Below, in pieces: positions 6,981-14,596 of a stretch of 31,335 nucleotides of DNA. Location: positions 1-31,335 of the forward strand of contig DAHVYW010000073.1 in the NCBI GenBank assembly GCA_027324025.1, read 5' to 3'. Below the pieces are notes generated by a model that worked only from the letters and a program-made list of their open reading frames with translations, was not told the origin of the DNA and made no database searches. Positions within the stretch are counted from its first letter, which is position 1. Every line of letters begins with the position of its first letter. Source of the stretch: JAJZQD01 sp021847735 (GTDB taxonomy: Bacteria > Bacillota > Thermincolia > Thermincolales > UBA2595). A program made the translations under genes and the position numbers.

Positions 6981-8438
6981 CTATATACCCACTGTCTGGG
7001 CTAACCTTGCCAAAATCATTTCTCTGCCCAAAATAGGGATAATATCATAAAGTTCGGCACCATGGGTTTTGCCGGTTAAAGCCACCCTTATAGGCATATA
7101 TACCTTTTTCCCACCAAGCTTTAGCTCTTTGGTCAGGGCCTTAAGCATTGCTTTGGTGTTTTCCGATGTGATCTCTTCCGTCTCAACTATTTTTTGACGG
7201 AAGGCGGCCATTACCTGTGGAACATCGTCATCCTTCAGGGCCGCTGAAGCTTCTTCACTTTCCATTTGAATGCAATCATCAAAATAGATTCCCACATGGT
7301 CGGTTATCTGAGCAACGAAGGCCAGGTGCTCCTGAACGGAAGCAACTACCATCTTCAGCCATTCATATTTGTCAGGTGTAACCTCCCCTTTTATGTAACC
7401 GGCTTCCCGCAAAAACGGAATGGCCAGGTCTGTTATTCTTTCGACGGGACTTTTTCTGATGTATTGCCCGTTTATCCAGTTTAGCTTATCACTGTCAAAA
7501 ACCGCAGGGTTTTTGGCTACCCTATCTAACGAAAACTGTTCAACCAATTCCTCCAGGGTAAAGATTTCCTCTTCACCTACCGGGGACCATCCGAGCAGTA
7601 CCAGGAAATTAATTAAAGCCTCCGGCAGGTAGCCCTGGCTCTTGTATGCTTCAATAGATGTCGCACCGTGGCGTTTACTCATTTTAGTCCGGTCCCGGCC
7701 CAAAATCAGCGACACATGGGCAAAGGAAGGCGGCGTTATTCTTAATGCTTCATACAACATCAACTGCCGGGGGGTATTGGAAAGATGCTCCTCACCTCTC
7801 ACCACATGGGTAATATCCATTAAGGCGTCATCGAGAACTACTGCAAAATTATAAGTTGGTATACCGTCGGATTTGACAATTACATAATCCCCGATTCCGT
7901 TACTCTCGAAAACAACGTCCCCCCTGACCAAGTCTTTGACAACAATGTCCTCATTGTCGGGAACCCTGAACCGTATTACCTTCTTCCGGCCTTCGGCTTC
8001 AAGCCTGCTCCTGTCTTCATCGGTCAAGCTCCGGCATCTTCCCAGGTAACGGGGCAGTTCGCCTTTGGCGGAACAAACCTGCCTCTCAGCTTCCAACTCT
8101 TCCTCGGTACAGTAGCAGTAATAGGCCTGTCCCGCCGCCAAAAGCTTTTGGGCCGCATCGGTATATGTATTCAGCCGTTCTGTCTGACGGTATGGGCCGT
8201 TTTCACCGCCCTTTTTAATGCCTTCGTCCCAGTCCAAGCCAAGCCATATCAATGAATCGAGGATGTTTTCTTCCGACTCCAAACTTGACCTTTCCAGATC
8301 GGTGTCTTCTATTCTGACTATCATCTGGCCCCCGTAATTTCTGGCCAATAACCAGTTAAACAGGGCTGACCGTGCCCCACCTATATGTAATGGCCCCGTT
8401 GGACTGGGCGCAAATCTGACTCTCACAGAACTGTCCAT
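6981..8438 (-). CDS. gltX: Glutamyl-tRNA synthetase
   Basis: Class I synthetase charging tRNA-Glu. The product has 485 residues. The HIGH-type motif is HIGG (18-21) in FAPSPTGPLHIGGAR, and the KMSKS-type loop is KMSKR (252-256). A four-cysteine zinc site is suggested by Cys108, Cys110, Cys122 and Cys135. I chose the ATG at 8436-8438 because GAGGAGG precedes it; an upstream in-frame start would add nine unrelated residues. It is probably non-discriminating (also charging tRNA-Gln for GatCAB amidation), but that is inference. It has its own promoter and heads the unit running through cysE, cysS, mrnC, thyX, rlmB and yacP. Confidence 0.96.
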   Translation of the reverse strand: MDSSVRVRFAPSPTGPLHIGGARSALFNWLLARNYGGQMIVRIEDTDLERSSLESEENILDSLIWLGLDWDEGIKKGGENGPYRQTERLNTYTDAAQKLLAAGQAYYCYCTEEELEAERQVCSAKGELPRYLGRCRSLTDEDRSRLEAEGRKKVIRFRVPDNEDIVVKDLVRGDVVFESNGIGDYVIVKSDGIPTYNFAVVLDDALMDITHVVRGEEHLSNTPRQLMLYEALRITPPSFAHVSLILGRDRTKMSKRHGATSIEAYKSQGYLPEALINFLVLLGWSPVGEEEIFTLEELVEQFSLDRVAKNPAVFDSDKLNWINGQYIRKSPVERITDLAIPFLREAGYIKGEVTPDKYEWLKMVVASVQEHLAFVAQITDHVGIYFDDCIQMESEEASAALKDDDVPQVMAAFRQKIVETEEITSENTKAMLKALTKELKLGGKKVYMPIRVALTGKTHGAELYDIIPILGREMILARLAQTVGI

Positions 8439-8475
8439 CAAGAATCCTCCTCGTAAAATAGCCAAACTCTAACAC

Positions 8476-8505
8476 ATTATACCATTTACCCTGCCCCGGA
8501 GGCAA
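8476..8505 (-). promoter_or_regulatory. Sigma-A promoter of gltX
   Basis: Minus strand TTGCCT (8500-8505), an 18-base spacer and a perfect TATAAT (8476-8481), about 38 bases before the gltX ATG. The -35 box is less than ideal. It lies between the preceding terminator and gltX, marking the start of a new unit. Confidence 0.75.
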
Positions 8506-8520
8506 CCGGAAACCTTCCAT

Positions 8521-8564
8521 TTAAAAAGCCCTTATTTCCCCAGGTTCCGCTGTGAAATAAAGGC
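8521..8564 (-). terminator. Rho-independent terminator after the DUF1002 gene
   Basis: Minus strand GCCTTTATTTC pairs with GAAATAAGGGC (11 bp, one G-T wobble) across a 15-base loop, followed by TTTTTAAA. It lies about 30 bases past the DUF1002 stop and just before the gltX promoter. Confidence 0.88.
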
Positions 8565-8595
8565 AAAAGTTTATCTGTATTCCACCGGTCCTGGT

Positions 8596-9483
8596 CTATC
8601 CTTTGCCCAAAACCAATGACCTGATCTGCTCTATTAGCCGGCTTAACGCATCCAGCAACCGCTGTAGAAGGCCCTTTAACTCCGGCCGTTTCGTGATAGT
8701 GCGCTCAACTTCGGCTCTCAACTCCGACAATTGGCTGGTAAGATCCCTGGCCTCCAGGTTTAAACCGCCAATTCTTTGCATTAGGGTAGTGATTTCATCA
8801 ATTTGGCGGTTATTTAGGGTTATATTGAGGTCACCCGCCACATTAATAATAATCTGTCTGATTTTTTGGGGGTCTTTAGCCCCTTCGGCAACCACCCGCT
8901 CCTTAACCAGCATTATTAACTTTGCGGCATTGTCTTTGCCGATCTCCCTTCCTAGGTTGCCCGTCCGAACCAGTTCTTCGTTAGCCACCCTTTTAGACCG
9001 GTCACCAAGGGACTTTCCGGTAGCCTGTTCAAAGGCCTTAAAGATTCCCGTGAGGGCGGCCGTACCGGAAACCGGAAAGGGCGCAGCCACGGAAACCCGG
9101 GCATCTTTAACCCGGGCCGTAGCCATGGCATTAGCATACATGTTGGTGGTAACCCAGGTAATATTTCGGGTCTCCACCCTAATTCCCTCCGATACTGGCA
9201 GCATCTCCACCAAAGCCGATGAAATAGCCCGGTTGCCTATAACATTGTCAGGTACCAGCCCCTCCAAATATTTTCGCTCTTCGGAGTTTGTCACATCAAC
9301 GACAGGAACGGTAGATTGGGCAAGGTTCACGCCAAATTCCGCCGCCAGCATTGTTTTCTGAGCCCTGGTTAAATCCGCGCCGAAGGTAATTACCCGTGAG
9401 TAGGCGGCAAATATGGGGCCTGGTATGGCCAGCAAAAACACTGCGGCGATGCCAACTATTAGATAATACAGCTTCTTTTTCAT
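8596..9483 (-). CDS. DUF1002 (YpuA-like) secreted protein
   Basis: A predicted exported protein of 295 residues resembling the DUF1002/YpuA family of Firmicutes, whose function is unknown. The start MKKKLYYLIVGIAAVFLLA gives a classic signal peptide, with cleavage likely near PGPIFA-AY. The mature part begins with the family-like YSRVITFGADLTRAQKTML and has TWVTTNMYANAMATARV and VAAPFPVSGTAALTGIFKAF in the middle. The C-terminus is helical and probably coiled. An ATG at 9511-9513 is in frame but would push the signal peptide inward, so I prefer 9481-9483. It follows the maturation protease closely and is ended by the terminator at 8521-8564. Confidence 0.82.
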   Translation of the reverse strand: MKKKLYYLIVGIAAVFLLAIPGPIFAAYSRVITFGADLTRAQKTMLAAEFGVNLAQSTVPVVDVTNSEERKYLEGLVPDNVIGNRAISSALVEMLPVSEGIRVETRNITWVTTNMYANAMATARVKDARVSVAAPFPVSGTAALTGIFKAFEQATGKSLGDRSKRVANEELVRTGNLGREIGKDNAAKLIMLVKERVVAEGAKDPQKIRQIIINVAGDLNITLNNRQIDEITTLMQRIGGLNLEARDLTSQLSELRAEVERTITKRPELKGLLQRLLDALSRLIEQIRSLVLGKG

Positions 9484-9509
9484 TTCCGGATTAATCCCCC
9501 TCACGTTTT

Positions 9510-9974
9510 TCATCCCTTCAATAGGTGAACCTGACTCATCACAATTCCGGCCAGTATGGGCATATTTTCCTGTAGACTGGCTGAGAGTTCCAAACCCCAG
9601 TCTATTTCTGCGGGTTGAATTCCTATTATTTTAACCACCGTCTGCCTTTTTTGGTTTTTTGCTATTTGTAATGCTTCCACAAGTCCGAATTGGTGCGCCG
9701 ACCACAAGTTGTTCCCCGATACTGCCAGGAGGTCATTTTCGTCCAGGAGTACTGCCTGCCCCGCCGTGCCTCCAAAGTCAACTGCATCAATTACCACCAT
9801 ACCGTCGGCATTTGCTATCTCAGCGACTACAGCCAGGTCCAGAGTTCCTGTCTCGATACACCGGACACCGATGCGGGACGCAGCCCTCCGGATACGCTGC
9901 ACCAGCTTCGGCCCGATACCGTCATCCTTCATTAATATATTTCCGATTCCAATGACTACAATCTTATCCACCAC
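9510..9974 (-). CDS. Hydrogenase-type maturation protease (HyaD/HybD/HycI family)
   Basis: These peptidases clip the C-terminal extension of a [NiFe]-hydrogenase large subunit after nickel insertion. The 154-residue sequence has the family start VIGIGNILMKDDGIG. The three nickel-sensing positions fit HybD (Glu16, Asp62, His93) as Asp17, Asp63 in VIDAVDFGG and His94 in SAHQFGL. The start is GTG at 9972-9974, with a weak ribosome binding site. No hydrogenase or hyp gene is in this window, so its substrate is elsewhere or different. Relatives also include the spore protease GPR fold and other orphan proteases. It overlaps the long form of the DUF1002 frame by four bases and may be coupled to it. 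Confidence 0.88.
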   Translation of the reverse strand: MVDKIVVIGIGNILMKDDGIGPKLVQRIRRAASRIGVRCIETGTLDLAVVAEIANADGMVVIDAVDFGGTAGQAVLLDENDLLAVSGNNLWSAHQFGLVEALQIAKNQKRQTVVKIIGIQPAEIDWGLELSASLQENMPILAGIVMSQVHLLKG

Positions 9975-9990
9975 ATCACTTCAGTCCCTG

Positions 9991-10020
9991 AAAAATAAAG
10001 TAGGGCTTTACCCTACTATT
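9991..10020 (-). terminator. Terminator after the thiamine-binding protein gene
   Basis: Minus strand AGTAGGG-TAAAG-CCCTACT is followed by TTATTTTT, with AAA/TTT extension on the stem. It lies between the thiamine-binding protein gene and the maturation protease, so the latter needs read-through or its own promoter, which I could not place. Confidence 0.82.
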
Positions 10021-10054
10021 TTAAGCTCACTTATTTTTAAAGAAATGCTTCATT

Positions 10055-10357
10055 TTAACGGGTGCTCTCTATAACCGATTCTACCGCGGCTTCCATGGAC
10101 AGTGATTTATCAGTCCTTTCATCTATGGTAACGGTAGTTACCACCCTCTGTACACCCTCATTAAAAGGCACCTTATGCATCTTTTTCACGGCATCCATAA
10201 TTTTGTCCAGGTCCCCTTCAATTATGGTGGACATTGGTGTAAGCTGGTGCTTTAACTGGGTTTCATTTTCCAATGCCTGGTAACATGCTGCCACATAACT
10301 GCTTATACTGGGCTGGTCCGTTCCCATGGGGAGTACACTTATTTCAACAATTGCCAA
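10055..10357 (-). CDS. MTH1187-family thiamine-binding protein
   Basis: A small cytoplasmic protein (100 residues) of the MTH1187/YkoF-like superfamily, ferredoxin-fold proteins that bind thiamine and form oligomers. It starts MAIVEISVLPMGTDQPSISSY, contains the typical YQLTPMSTIIEGD-like segment (LTPMSTIIEGD at about 40-50) and ends with MEAAVESVIESTR. The start is TTG at 10355-10357, nine bases after AAGGAGG; no ATG is available at this position. It is transcribed alone, followed by a terminator. No thiamine synthesis gene or TPP riboswitch is nearby, so its precise role is open. Confidence 0.88.
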   Translation of the reverse strand: MAIVEISVLPMGTDQPSISSYVAACYQALENETQLKHQLTPMSTIIEGDLDKIMDAVKKMHKVPFNEGVQRVVTTVTIDERTDKSLSMEAAVESVIESTR

Positions 10358-10461
10358 GGTTTTTGCCCTCCTTAAAATAATCTCATCTGGTCAAATAGTG
10401 CCTCAAATGGGGGTGTTTTATGCATTAGTTAATGGTAGTTTAACTGTTTACTGCCAGACAC

Positions 10462-10489
10462 AAAAACCCCCAGCTTCAGGCCAGGGGGC
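10462..10489 (-). terminator. Terminator after the lipoprotein gene
   Basis: Minus strand CCCCC, a 12-base loop and GGGGG are followed by TTTTT. It ends the yacL-ispD-ispF-lipoprotein unit about 55 bases past the last stop codon. Confidence 0.82.
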
Positions 10490-10543
10490 GTAAAATGGTT
10501 GGTTTGCCCGCGGCAAACCTTCCGATTTATGGTGTTTTCTGAT

Positions 10544-11347
10544 TTACTTAAGCTTCAGGGGAATAGTAACCATGTCCAGCACTGAACCGTCCTTGGGGCT
10601 TAAGGCATACACCTTAAGCATCCCCGTCCGTTCCTCTTTGGCAGGTTTGTACGCAACAGACAACTTGAAATCTCCCCATTCCGGTGCACCTTTGGAGGCC
10701 ATAGCGTTAGTCTCCGCCAGAGTATTGCCATGGATATCTTCCAGCTTTACCTGGAAAGCCGCTTCAAACACCCGGGCCTTGCCCACCACTTTAATCGGAC
10801 TGGTTACCACATCGCCCGCTTTGGGAACACTGACCCTAAAGCTGTCTGAAACCCCGCTCATATTGACTTTAGGCGGCACTTTACCGACTAATTTAAAGAT
10901 AACCTCATCCGGTTTCACTTTCAGGTCTTTTAACAAGACTAATTCTACCGGGTAGGTTAAAACCTGAGTTACAACCTGGCCAGGGGCGGGGTCAACGTGT
11001 TTATATGAGACTTTAAGCACGGTATGCCCGTTGTCCAGGACATCCAGGTAGACCTCGGTAACCTGAATATCATACCCCCCGGTTGGTTTCTGGCCCCTGG
11101 TCAACAAAAGCCAAAATCGGCCGCCGCCCTCCAGGAAAGAGGCGGTCTCCCTAGTCTTGTTCTTCTCCGCCTCTGCCGCAATGTTCCCCGGCGCTTTACT
11201 GATATCATAGGGTTCAAACTGAATTTTCCCGGGTTGGACTTCGGCTTTGGGGTTTTCGGGGGCCGGAGACTCTTTGTCCCCCTTACCTATGCATCCTCCT
11301 GTCGCTAACAGCATTAAACACATCAAGGGGACAACCCACTTTCTCAA
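10544..11347 (-). CDS. Lipoprotein with PrcB_C-like and Gmad2-like domains
   Basis: A predicted surface lipoprotein of 267 residues. MRKWVVPLMCLMLLATGGC is a lipoprotein signal with Cys19, although the lipobox (ATGGC) is not ideal. After a charged linker, about residues 60-142 resemble the PrcB C-terminal domain, with RGQKPTGGYDIQV as the telling motif. Residues 170-265 resemble the Gmad2 immunoglobulin-like domain (VSVPKAGDVVTSPIKVVGKA). Such proteins are found outside Gram-positive and spore-forming cells; the ligand is unknown. The start is TTG at 11345-11347, seven bases after AAAGGAGG. It lies two bases past the ispF stop and is the last gene of its operon. Confidence 0.8.
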   Translation of the reverse strand: MRKWVVPLMCLMLLATGGCIGKGDKESPAPENPKAEVQPGKIQFEPYDISKAPGNIAAEAEKNKTRETASFLEGGGRFWLLLTRGQKPTGGYDIQVTEVYLDVLDNGHTVLKVSYKHVDPAPGQVVTQVLTYPVELVLLKDLKVKPDEVIFKLVGKVPPKVNMSGVSDSFRVSVPKAGDVVTSPIKVVGKARVFEAAFQVKLEDIHGNTLAETNAMASKGAPEWGDFKLSVAYKPAKEERTGMLKVYALSPKDGSVLDMVTIPLKLK

Positions 11348-11349
11348 GC

Positions 11350-11823
11350 TTAACCCTCCTTTAAGCTGGCAGTAGCATATGCTGCAATACCCTCACCTGT
11401 TCCGGTAAACCCTAATCCCTCGGTGGTAGTTGCCTTCACATTGACCTGTGATACCGTTACCTTCAAGGTGTCTGCCAAGTTCTTAACCATATTGTTTATG
11501 TAAGGGGCAAGTTTCGGTCTTTGGGCCACGATAACGCTGTCTACATTATGGACTTTAAACCCGGCACCATCTATAATCGCAAGCACGTGCTGAAGCAAGC
11601 GGAGACTTGAAGCACCTTTATACTGCGGGTCCGAATCGGGAAAATGCCTTCCGATATCCCCTTGCGCAGCGGCACCCAACAACGCGTCCATAATGGCATG
11701 GGTAAGCACGTCCGCATCAGAATGGCCGGCCAAGCCTAATTCATAAGGGACCACAACCCCGCCAAGGACCAAATCGCGGTCGCTCACCAGCCTGTGAGCA
11801 TCATAACCTATCCCAAATCTCAA
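11350..11823 (-). CDS. ispF: 2-C-methyl-D-erythritol 2,4-cyclodiphosphate synthase
   Basis: MEP-pathway enzyme that cyclises CDP-methylerythritol phosphate and releases CMP. The 157-residue length is typical. Zinc ligands Asp8, His10 and His42 are seen in MRFGIGYDAH and THAIMDALLGAAA. The conserved AGHSDADVLTHA, DIGRHFPDSD and ATTTEGLGFTGTGEGI are all present. The start is TTG at 11821-11823, which overlaps the ispD stop as TTGA, with GGGAGG eight bases before. The tight ispD-ispF coupling matches the common operon. It shows that this organism makes isoprenoids by the MEP route. Confidence 0.97.
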   Translation of the reverse strand: MRFGIGYDAHRLVSDRDLVLGGVVVPYELGLAGHSDADVLTHAIMDALLGAAAQGDIGRHFPDSDPQYKGASSLRLLQHVLAIIDGAGFKVHNVDSVIVAQRPKLAPYINNMVKNLADTLKVTVSQVNVKATTTEGLGFTGTGEGIAAYATASLKEG

Positions 11824-12518
11824 CGCTTTTCCCTCCCCTGTAATATCGTTTCCGCAACGATAATATCTTCGGGAGTGGTAATCTTAATGTTCTCATATGA
11901 ACCGGGAATTATTCTGACACCGACTCCCATCCGTTCCACCAGTGTGGCATCATCGGTCCCGTAATAATCCGCGCCTTTTGCCTGCTCATGGGCCAGCTTG
12001 ATCAGGTCAAGCTTAAAGGCCTGAGGGGTCTGAATGTGCCAGAGTCTTTCCCGCTGAAGGGTATCAATAATAAACCCCCCGGCATCGGTCCTCTTAATGG
12101 TGTCCTTCACCGGAACCCCGGCCACAACTGCGCCGGACAGCACAACCTCTTCGGCTATCCTGTTAATTAAGTCAACAGTGGCAAGGGGTCTGGCCCCGTC
12201 GTGGATCACAACATACCCGCCATCGTCGGAAATGGTTGATATCCCGCGGTAAACGGAATCCTGGCGTTCCTTCCCCCCCGGAACAACGACTGTCGGTTTA
12301 GTTATTTCATAGTTAAGTAGAATTTCCTTCCGGTAATACTCCTCTTCCCCAGCCCCGCATACCAGCACTATATCACTAATTATGTCAGCTGCCTGAAAGA
12401 CTCTCAAGGTATGCACAATAATGGGCATACCTTGGAGAAGCATAAACTGTTTGTTAAGATAACTTTTCATCCTCCTGCCCTGCCCGGCTGCTGGTATAAT
12501 CGCCTTAATCTTATCCAA
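11820..12518 (-). CDS. ispD: 2-C-methyl-D-erythritol 4-phosphate cytidylyltransferase
   Basis: MEP-pathway nucleotidyltransferase that makes CDP-methylerythritol from CTP. The 232-residue protein has the glycine-rich CTP loop PAAGQGRRM (9-17), the HDGARP motif, and TPQAFKLDLI and YYGTDDATLVE in the C-terminal half. The start is TTG at 12516-12518, nine bases after GAGG. It overlaps the end of the yacL-type gene by eight bases and the start of ispF by four, so three genes are coupled. Confidence 0.97.
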   Translation of the reverse strand: MDKIKAIIPAAGQGRRMKSYLNKQFMLLQGMPIIVHTLRVFQAADIISDIVLVCGAGEEEYYRKEILLNYEITKPTVVVPGGKERQDSVYRGISTISDDGGYVVIHDGARPLATVDLINRIAEEVVLSGAVVAGVPVKDTIKRTDAGGFIIDTLQRERLWHIQTPQAFKLDLIKLAHEQAKGADYYGTDDATLVERMGVGVRIIPGSYENIKITTPEDIIVAETILQGREKR

Positions 12519-13653
12519 CTATGTTCACCTCATTATAGGAGGGTGGAGTATCCTGATCAACGGATTTCTTGTCCCCCAAACCAGGTTTGGCAAATATCAT
12601 CCGACCGGCGGCAGTCTGCAAAACACTGGTTACTATAACACCCATGGTCTGGCCGATATATTTTTTCCCACCGTCAACAACAATCATTGTCCCGTCGTCC
12701 AGGTAAGCAACTCCCTGTCCGGACTCCTTGCCGTCTTTAATTACCTGAACTGTCATTTCCTCACCGGGTAAAACGACAGGCTTTACGGCATTGGCAAGTT
12801 CGTTGATATTAAGTACTTTCACGCCTTGGAGCTGAGCAACCTTATTGAGGTTATAGTCGTTGGTAATGACCGTTCCCTTTAACACCTGGGCCAGCTTGAC
12901 CAATTTGCTGTCCACTTCGGACAGTTCCTCAAAGTCCCGCTCGTAAATCTGTACCATTACATCAAGTTCTTTTCGGATTTTATTCAAAATATCCAAACCT
13001 CTGCGGCCCCGGTTTCTCTTTAACAAATCTGACGAGTCCGCGATGTGTCTTAATTCTTCCAGGATGAAATTGGGAATAATAAGCGTCCCCTCAATAAAAC
13101 CGCTTTTACAGATATCGGCTATCCTGCCGTCAATTATTACGCTGGTGTCAAGTATCTTATACGGCTGAGGTTGTTTAGCCTCTGTTTTGGTAGGTTTATC
13201 CCTGCCAAAACGGGGCAGAAAACCAAGAAGTTCTTCTTTCCTCTTCGTCCCCACACTAACACCCAGATAACCTAACATCAAAGTAACGACAACCTTTAAC
13301 ACTCCGCCAATCCAAACCCAAGGCAGCCATGAAACGGCAGTACCTAATAAAGTAGCTATAATAAGTCCGATTATTAAACCAATGGCGCCTCCGATAATCT
13401 CTTGGATAGACATCCTGTTGAGCCTTTGTTCCAGCCAGGAAGTAAGCTGAACTATCTTTTCGACGATACCGGGCGCCAAAACTACCCCCAAAAACCCGCT
13501 GAGAACCGAAATAATACCGATTACCCCATAGTGCTTAGCCCCTGTATCTATTACAAATCCGGCTAATTTGTCGGGCAGGTAATAGTAGCTTAAACCAATA
13601 CCTGCACCTGTAAACAATAAAATCACTATAACACGTAAAACCCTGCGAAACAT
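12511..13653 (-). CDS. yacL: YacL-type membrane protein with PIN and TRAM domains
   Basis: A 380-residue integral membrane protein. Four hydrophobic segments lie at about 5-24, 43-63, 88-107 and 113-135. A cytoplasmic PIN nuclease domain follows, starting near YKILDTSVIIDGRIADI, with further acidic residues in ILEELRHIAD, EVDSKLVKLA and VITNDYNL that could form its metal site. A TRAM RNA-binding domain lies at about 290-350. Homologues of Bacillus YacL sit before ispD in many Firmicutes; the substrate is not known. The ATG at 13651-13653 follows GGAGG by seven bases; an earlier in-frame start has no support. It begins the unit yacL-ispD-ispF-lipoprotein. Confidence 0.93.
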   Translation of the reverse strand: MFRRVLRVIVILLFTGAGIGLSYYYLPDKLAGFVIDTGAKHYGVIGIISVLSGFLGVVLAPGIVEKIVQLTSWLEQRLNRMSIQEIIGGAIGLIIGLIIATLLGTAVSWLPWVWIGGVLKVVVTLMLGYLGVSVGTKRKEELLGFLPRFGRDKPTKTEAKQPQPYKILDTSVIIDGRIADICKSGFIEGTLIIPNFILEELRHIADSSDLLKRNRGRRGLDILNKIRKELDVMVQIYERDFEELSEVDSKLVKLAQVLKGTVITNDYNLNKVAQLQGVKVLNINELANAVKPVVLPGEEMTVQVIKDGKESGQGVAYLDDGTMIVVDGGKKYIGQTMGVIVTSVLQTAAGRMIFAKPGLGDKKSVDQDTPPSYNEVNIVG

Positions 13654-13697
13654 CCTTTCACCTCCTTTCCCCAATAGCTTATGAATCTGATAGTTCC

Positions 13698-13727
13698 ATT
13701 ATACGCCAACTAATATCGTAGTATCAA
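13698..13727 (-). promoter_or_regulatory. Sigma-A promoter of the yacL-ispD-ispF unit
   Basis: Minus strand TTGATA (13722-13727), an 18-base spacer and TATAAT (13698-13703), about 45 bases before the ATG. It lies just downstream of the carD terminator. Confidence 0.82.
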
Positions 13728-13771
13728 GAACAAGCTTGTGCCTCCCGGCAATCTCTGCGCTAAAACCGGCC

Positions 13772-13801
13772 TAAAGAAAGAAAACGCCAGAGACCTGACG
13801 T
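13772..13801 (-). terminator. Rho-independent terminator of carD
   Basis: Minus strand ACGTCAG-GTCT-CTGGCGT (7 bp, one G-T wobble) followed by TTTCTTTCTTT. It starts five bases after the carD stop codon. Confidence 0.86.
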
Positions 13802-13805
13802 ATTG

Positions 13806-14282
13806 TTAAGCAAAAACAGCATCAAGCATTAGCTCGATCTTTTCCTCTTCAGTCCCCCTAGCCAGAACAAGCTCGCTAATGAGAATCTGCCTGGCATTCT
13901 CCAGCATTTTCCTTTCGCCGGTAGATAAACCTTTTTCCTGTTCCCGCAATATGAGATTTCTCACAACTTCAGCCACCTCGTATATGTCTCCGCTCTTAAT
14001 CTTCTCCAGATTATTGCGGTACCGGTGGTTCCAGTTCTGGGACATGGTGTTGCTTTTGTCATGCAGGATGGTGAGAACCCTCTGGACCCCGTCTTCGTCG
14101 ATAACCTGGCGAAGTCCGATCTCTTTAACATTATTGGTCGGAATCATCACCTTCATATCTCCGATGGGCATCCGCATAATGTAATATTTGCGCATCTCAC
14201 CCAGAATCTCTTGTTCCTCTATGGCCTCGATAACACCGGCCCCATGCATAGGGTAAACCACTTTATCGCCTATATTAAACAT
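13806..14282 (-). CDS. carD: CarD family transcription regulator
   Basis: CarD/CdnL-type protein that binds the RNA polymerase beta subunit and stabilises open promoter complexes. The 158-residue protein begins MFNIGDKVVYPMHGAGVIEAI, the standard Tudor-like RNA polymerase interaction domain (about 1-60), followed by a helical DNA-binding domain (about 70-155) with SQNWNHRYRNNLEKIKSGD. The ATG at 14280-14282 follows TTAGGAGG. It has its own strong promoter and terminator. It sits before yacL-ispD-ispF as in many Clostridia. Strong solo expression fits a general transcription factor. Confidence 0.95.
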   Translation of the reverse strand: MFNIGDKVVYPMHGAGVIEAIEEQEILGEMRKYYIMRMPIGDMKVMIPTNNVKEIGLRQVIDEDGVQRVLTILHDKSNTMSQNWNHRYRNNLEKIKSGDIYEVAEVVRNLILREQEKGLSTGERKMLENARQILISELVLARGTEEEKIELMLDAVFA

Positions 14283-14313
14283 GATAAACCTCCTAACAGA
14301 GCGTTTCCATATA

Positions 14314-14343
14314 AGTATAGCACAAAATTACATGAAGTGTCAA
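14314..14343 (-). promoter_or_regulatory. Sigma-A promoter of carD
   Basis: Minus strand perfect TTGACA (14338-14343), an 18-base spacer and TATACT (14314-14319). It is one of the best promoters in the window, about 30 bases before the ATG. Confidence 0.9.
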
Positions 14344-14445
14344 ATAAATATGTATTATATCACAACCTTTTCCAGTATGTCAATAATATTTTTTGGTTAA
14401 ACATCTGCTCTTTTCGCTTAAATTTGCCTGCTGGCACGGGGGACG

Positions 14446-14459
14446 TGTCTCCGGAGACA
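14446..14459. repeat. Perfect 14-bp palindrome between carD and the divergent gene
   Basis: TGTCTCCGGAGACA is fully self-complementary and is preceded by CACGGGGGACG. It sits between the two divergent promoters, about 100 bases from the carD -35 and 60 from the other. It could be an operator for a dimeric regulator, or a worn REP-type palindrome; GGGGAC-flanked palindromes are common repeats. The rest of the 314-base gap holds only the two promoters and AT-rich DNA. Confidence 0.5.
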
Positions 14460-14519
14460 GGTTGATATCCTCCCGGTTTTAAAAAACTAGTATAAAATTC
14501 CAACTTTGTCTATATCACA

Positions 14520-14549
14520 TTGACAGGACGAGATTAACCTAAGTATAAT
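14520..14549 (+). promoter_or_regulatory. Sigma-A promoter of the small Cys-rich gene
   Basis: Plus strand TTGACA (14520-14525), an 18-base spacer and TATAAT (14544-14549), both hexamers perfect. It lies 47 bases before the ATG at 14597, so this small gene is probably strongly expressed. Confidence 0.9.
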
Positions 14550-14596
14550 GAATTCAGGAAGTATTTTCTAATTTAGCAACGCCAGGGGGGACACCA

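Noticed and set aside
8603..9361. Long plus-strand frame opposite the DUF1002 gene
   Set aside because: It is a shadow of the minus-strand gene, which has a signal peptide, a terminator and family likeness.
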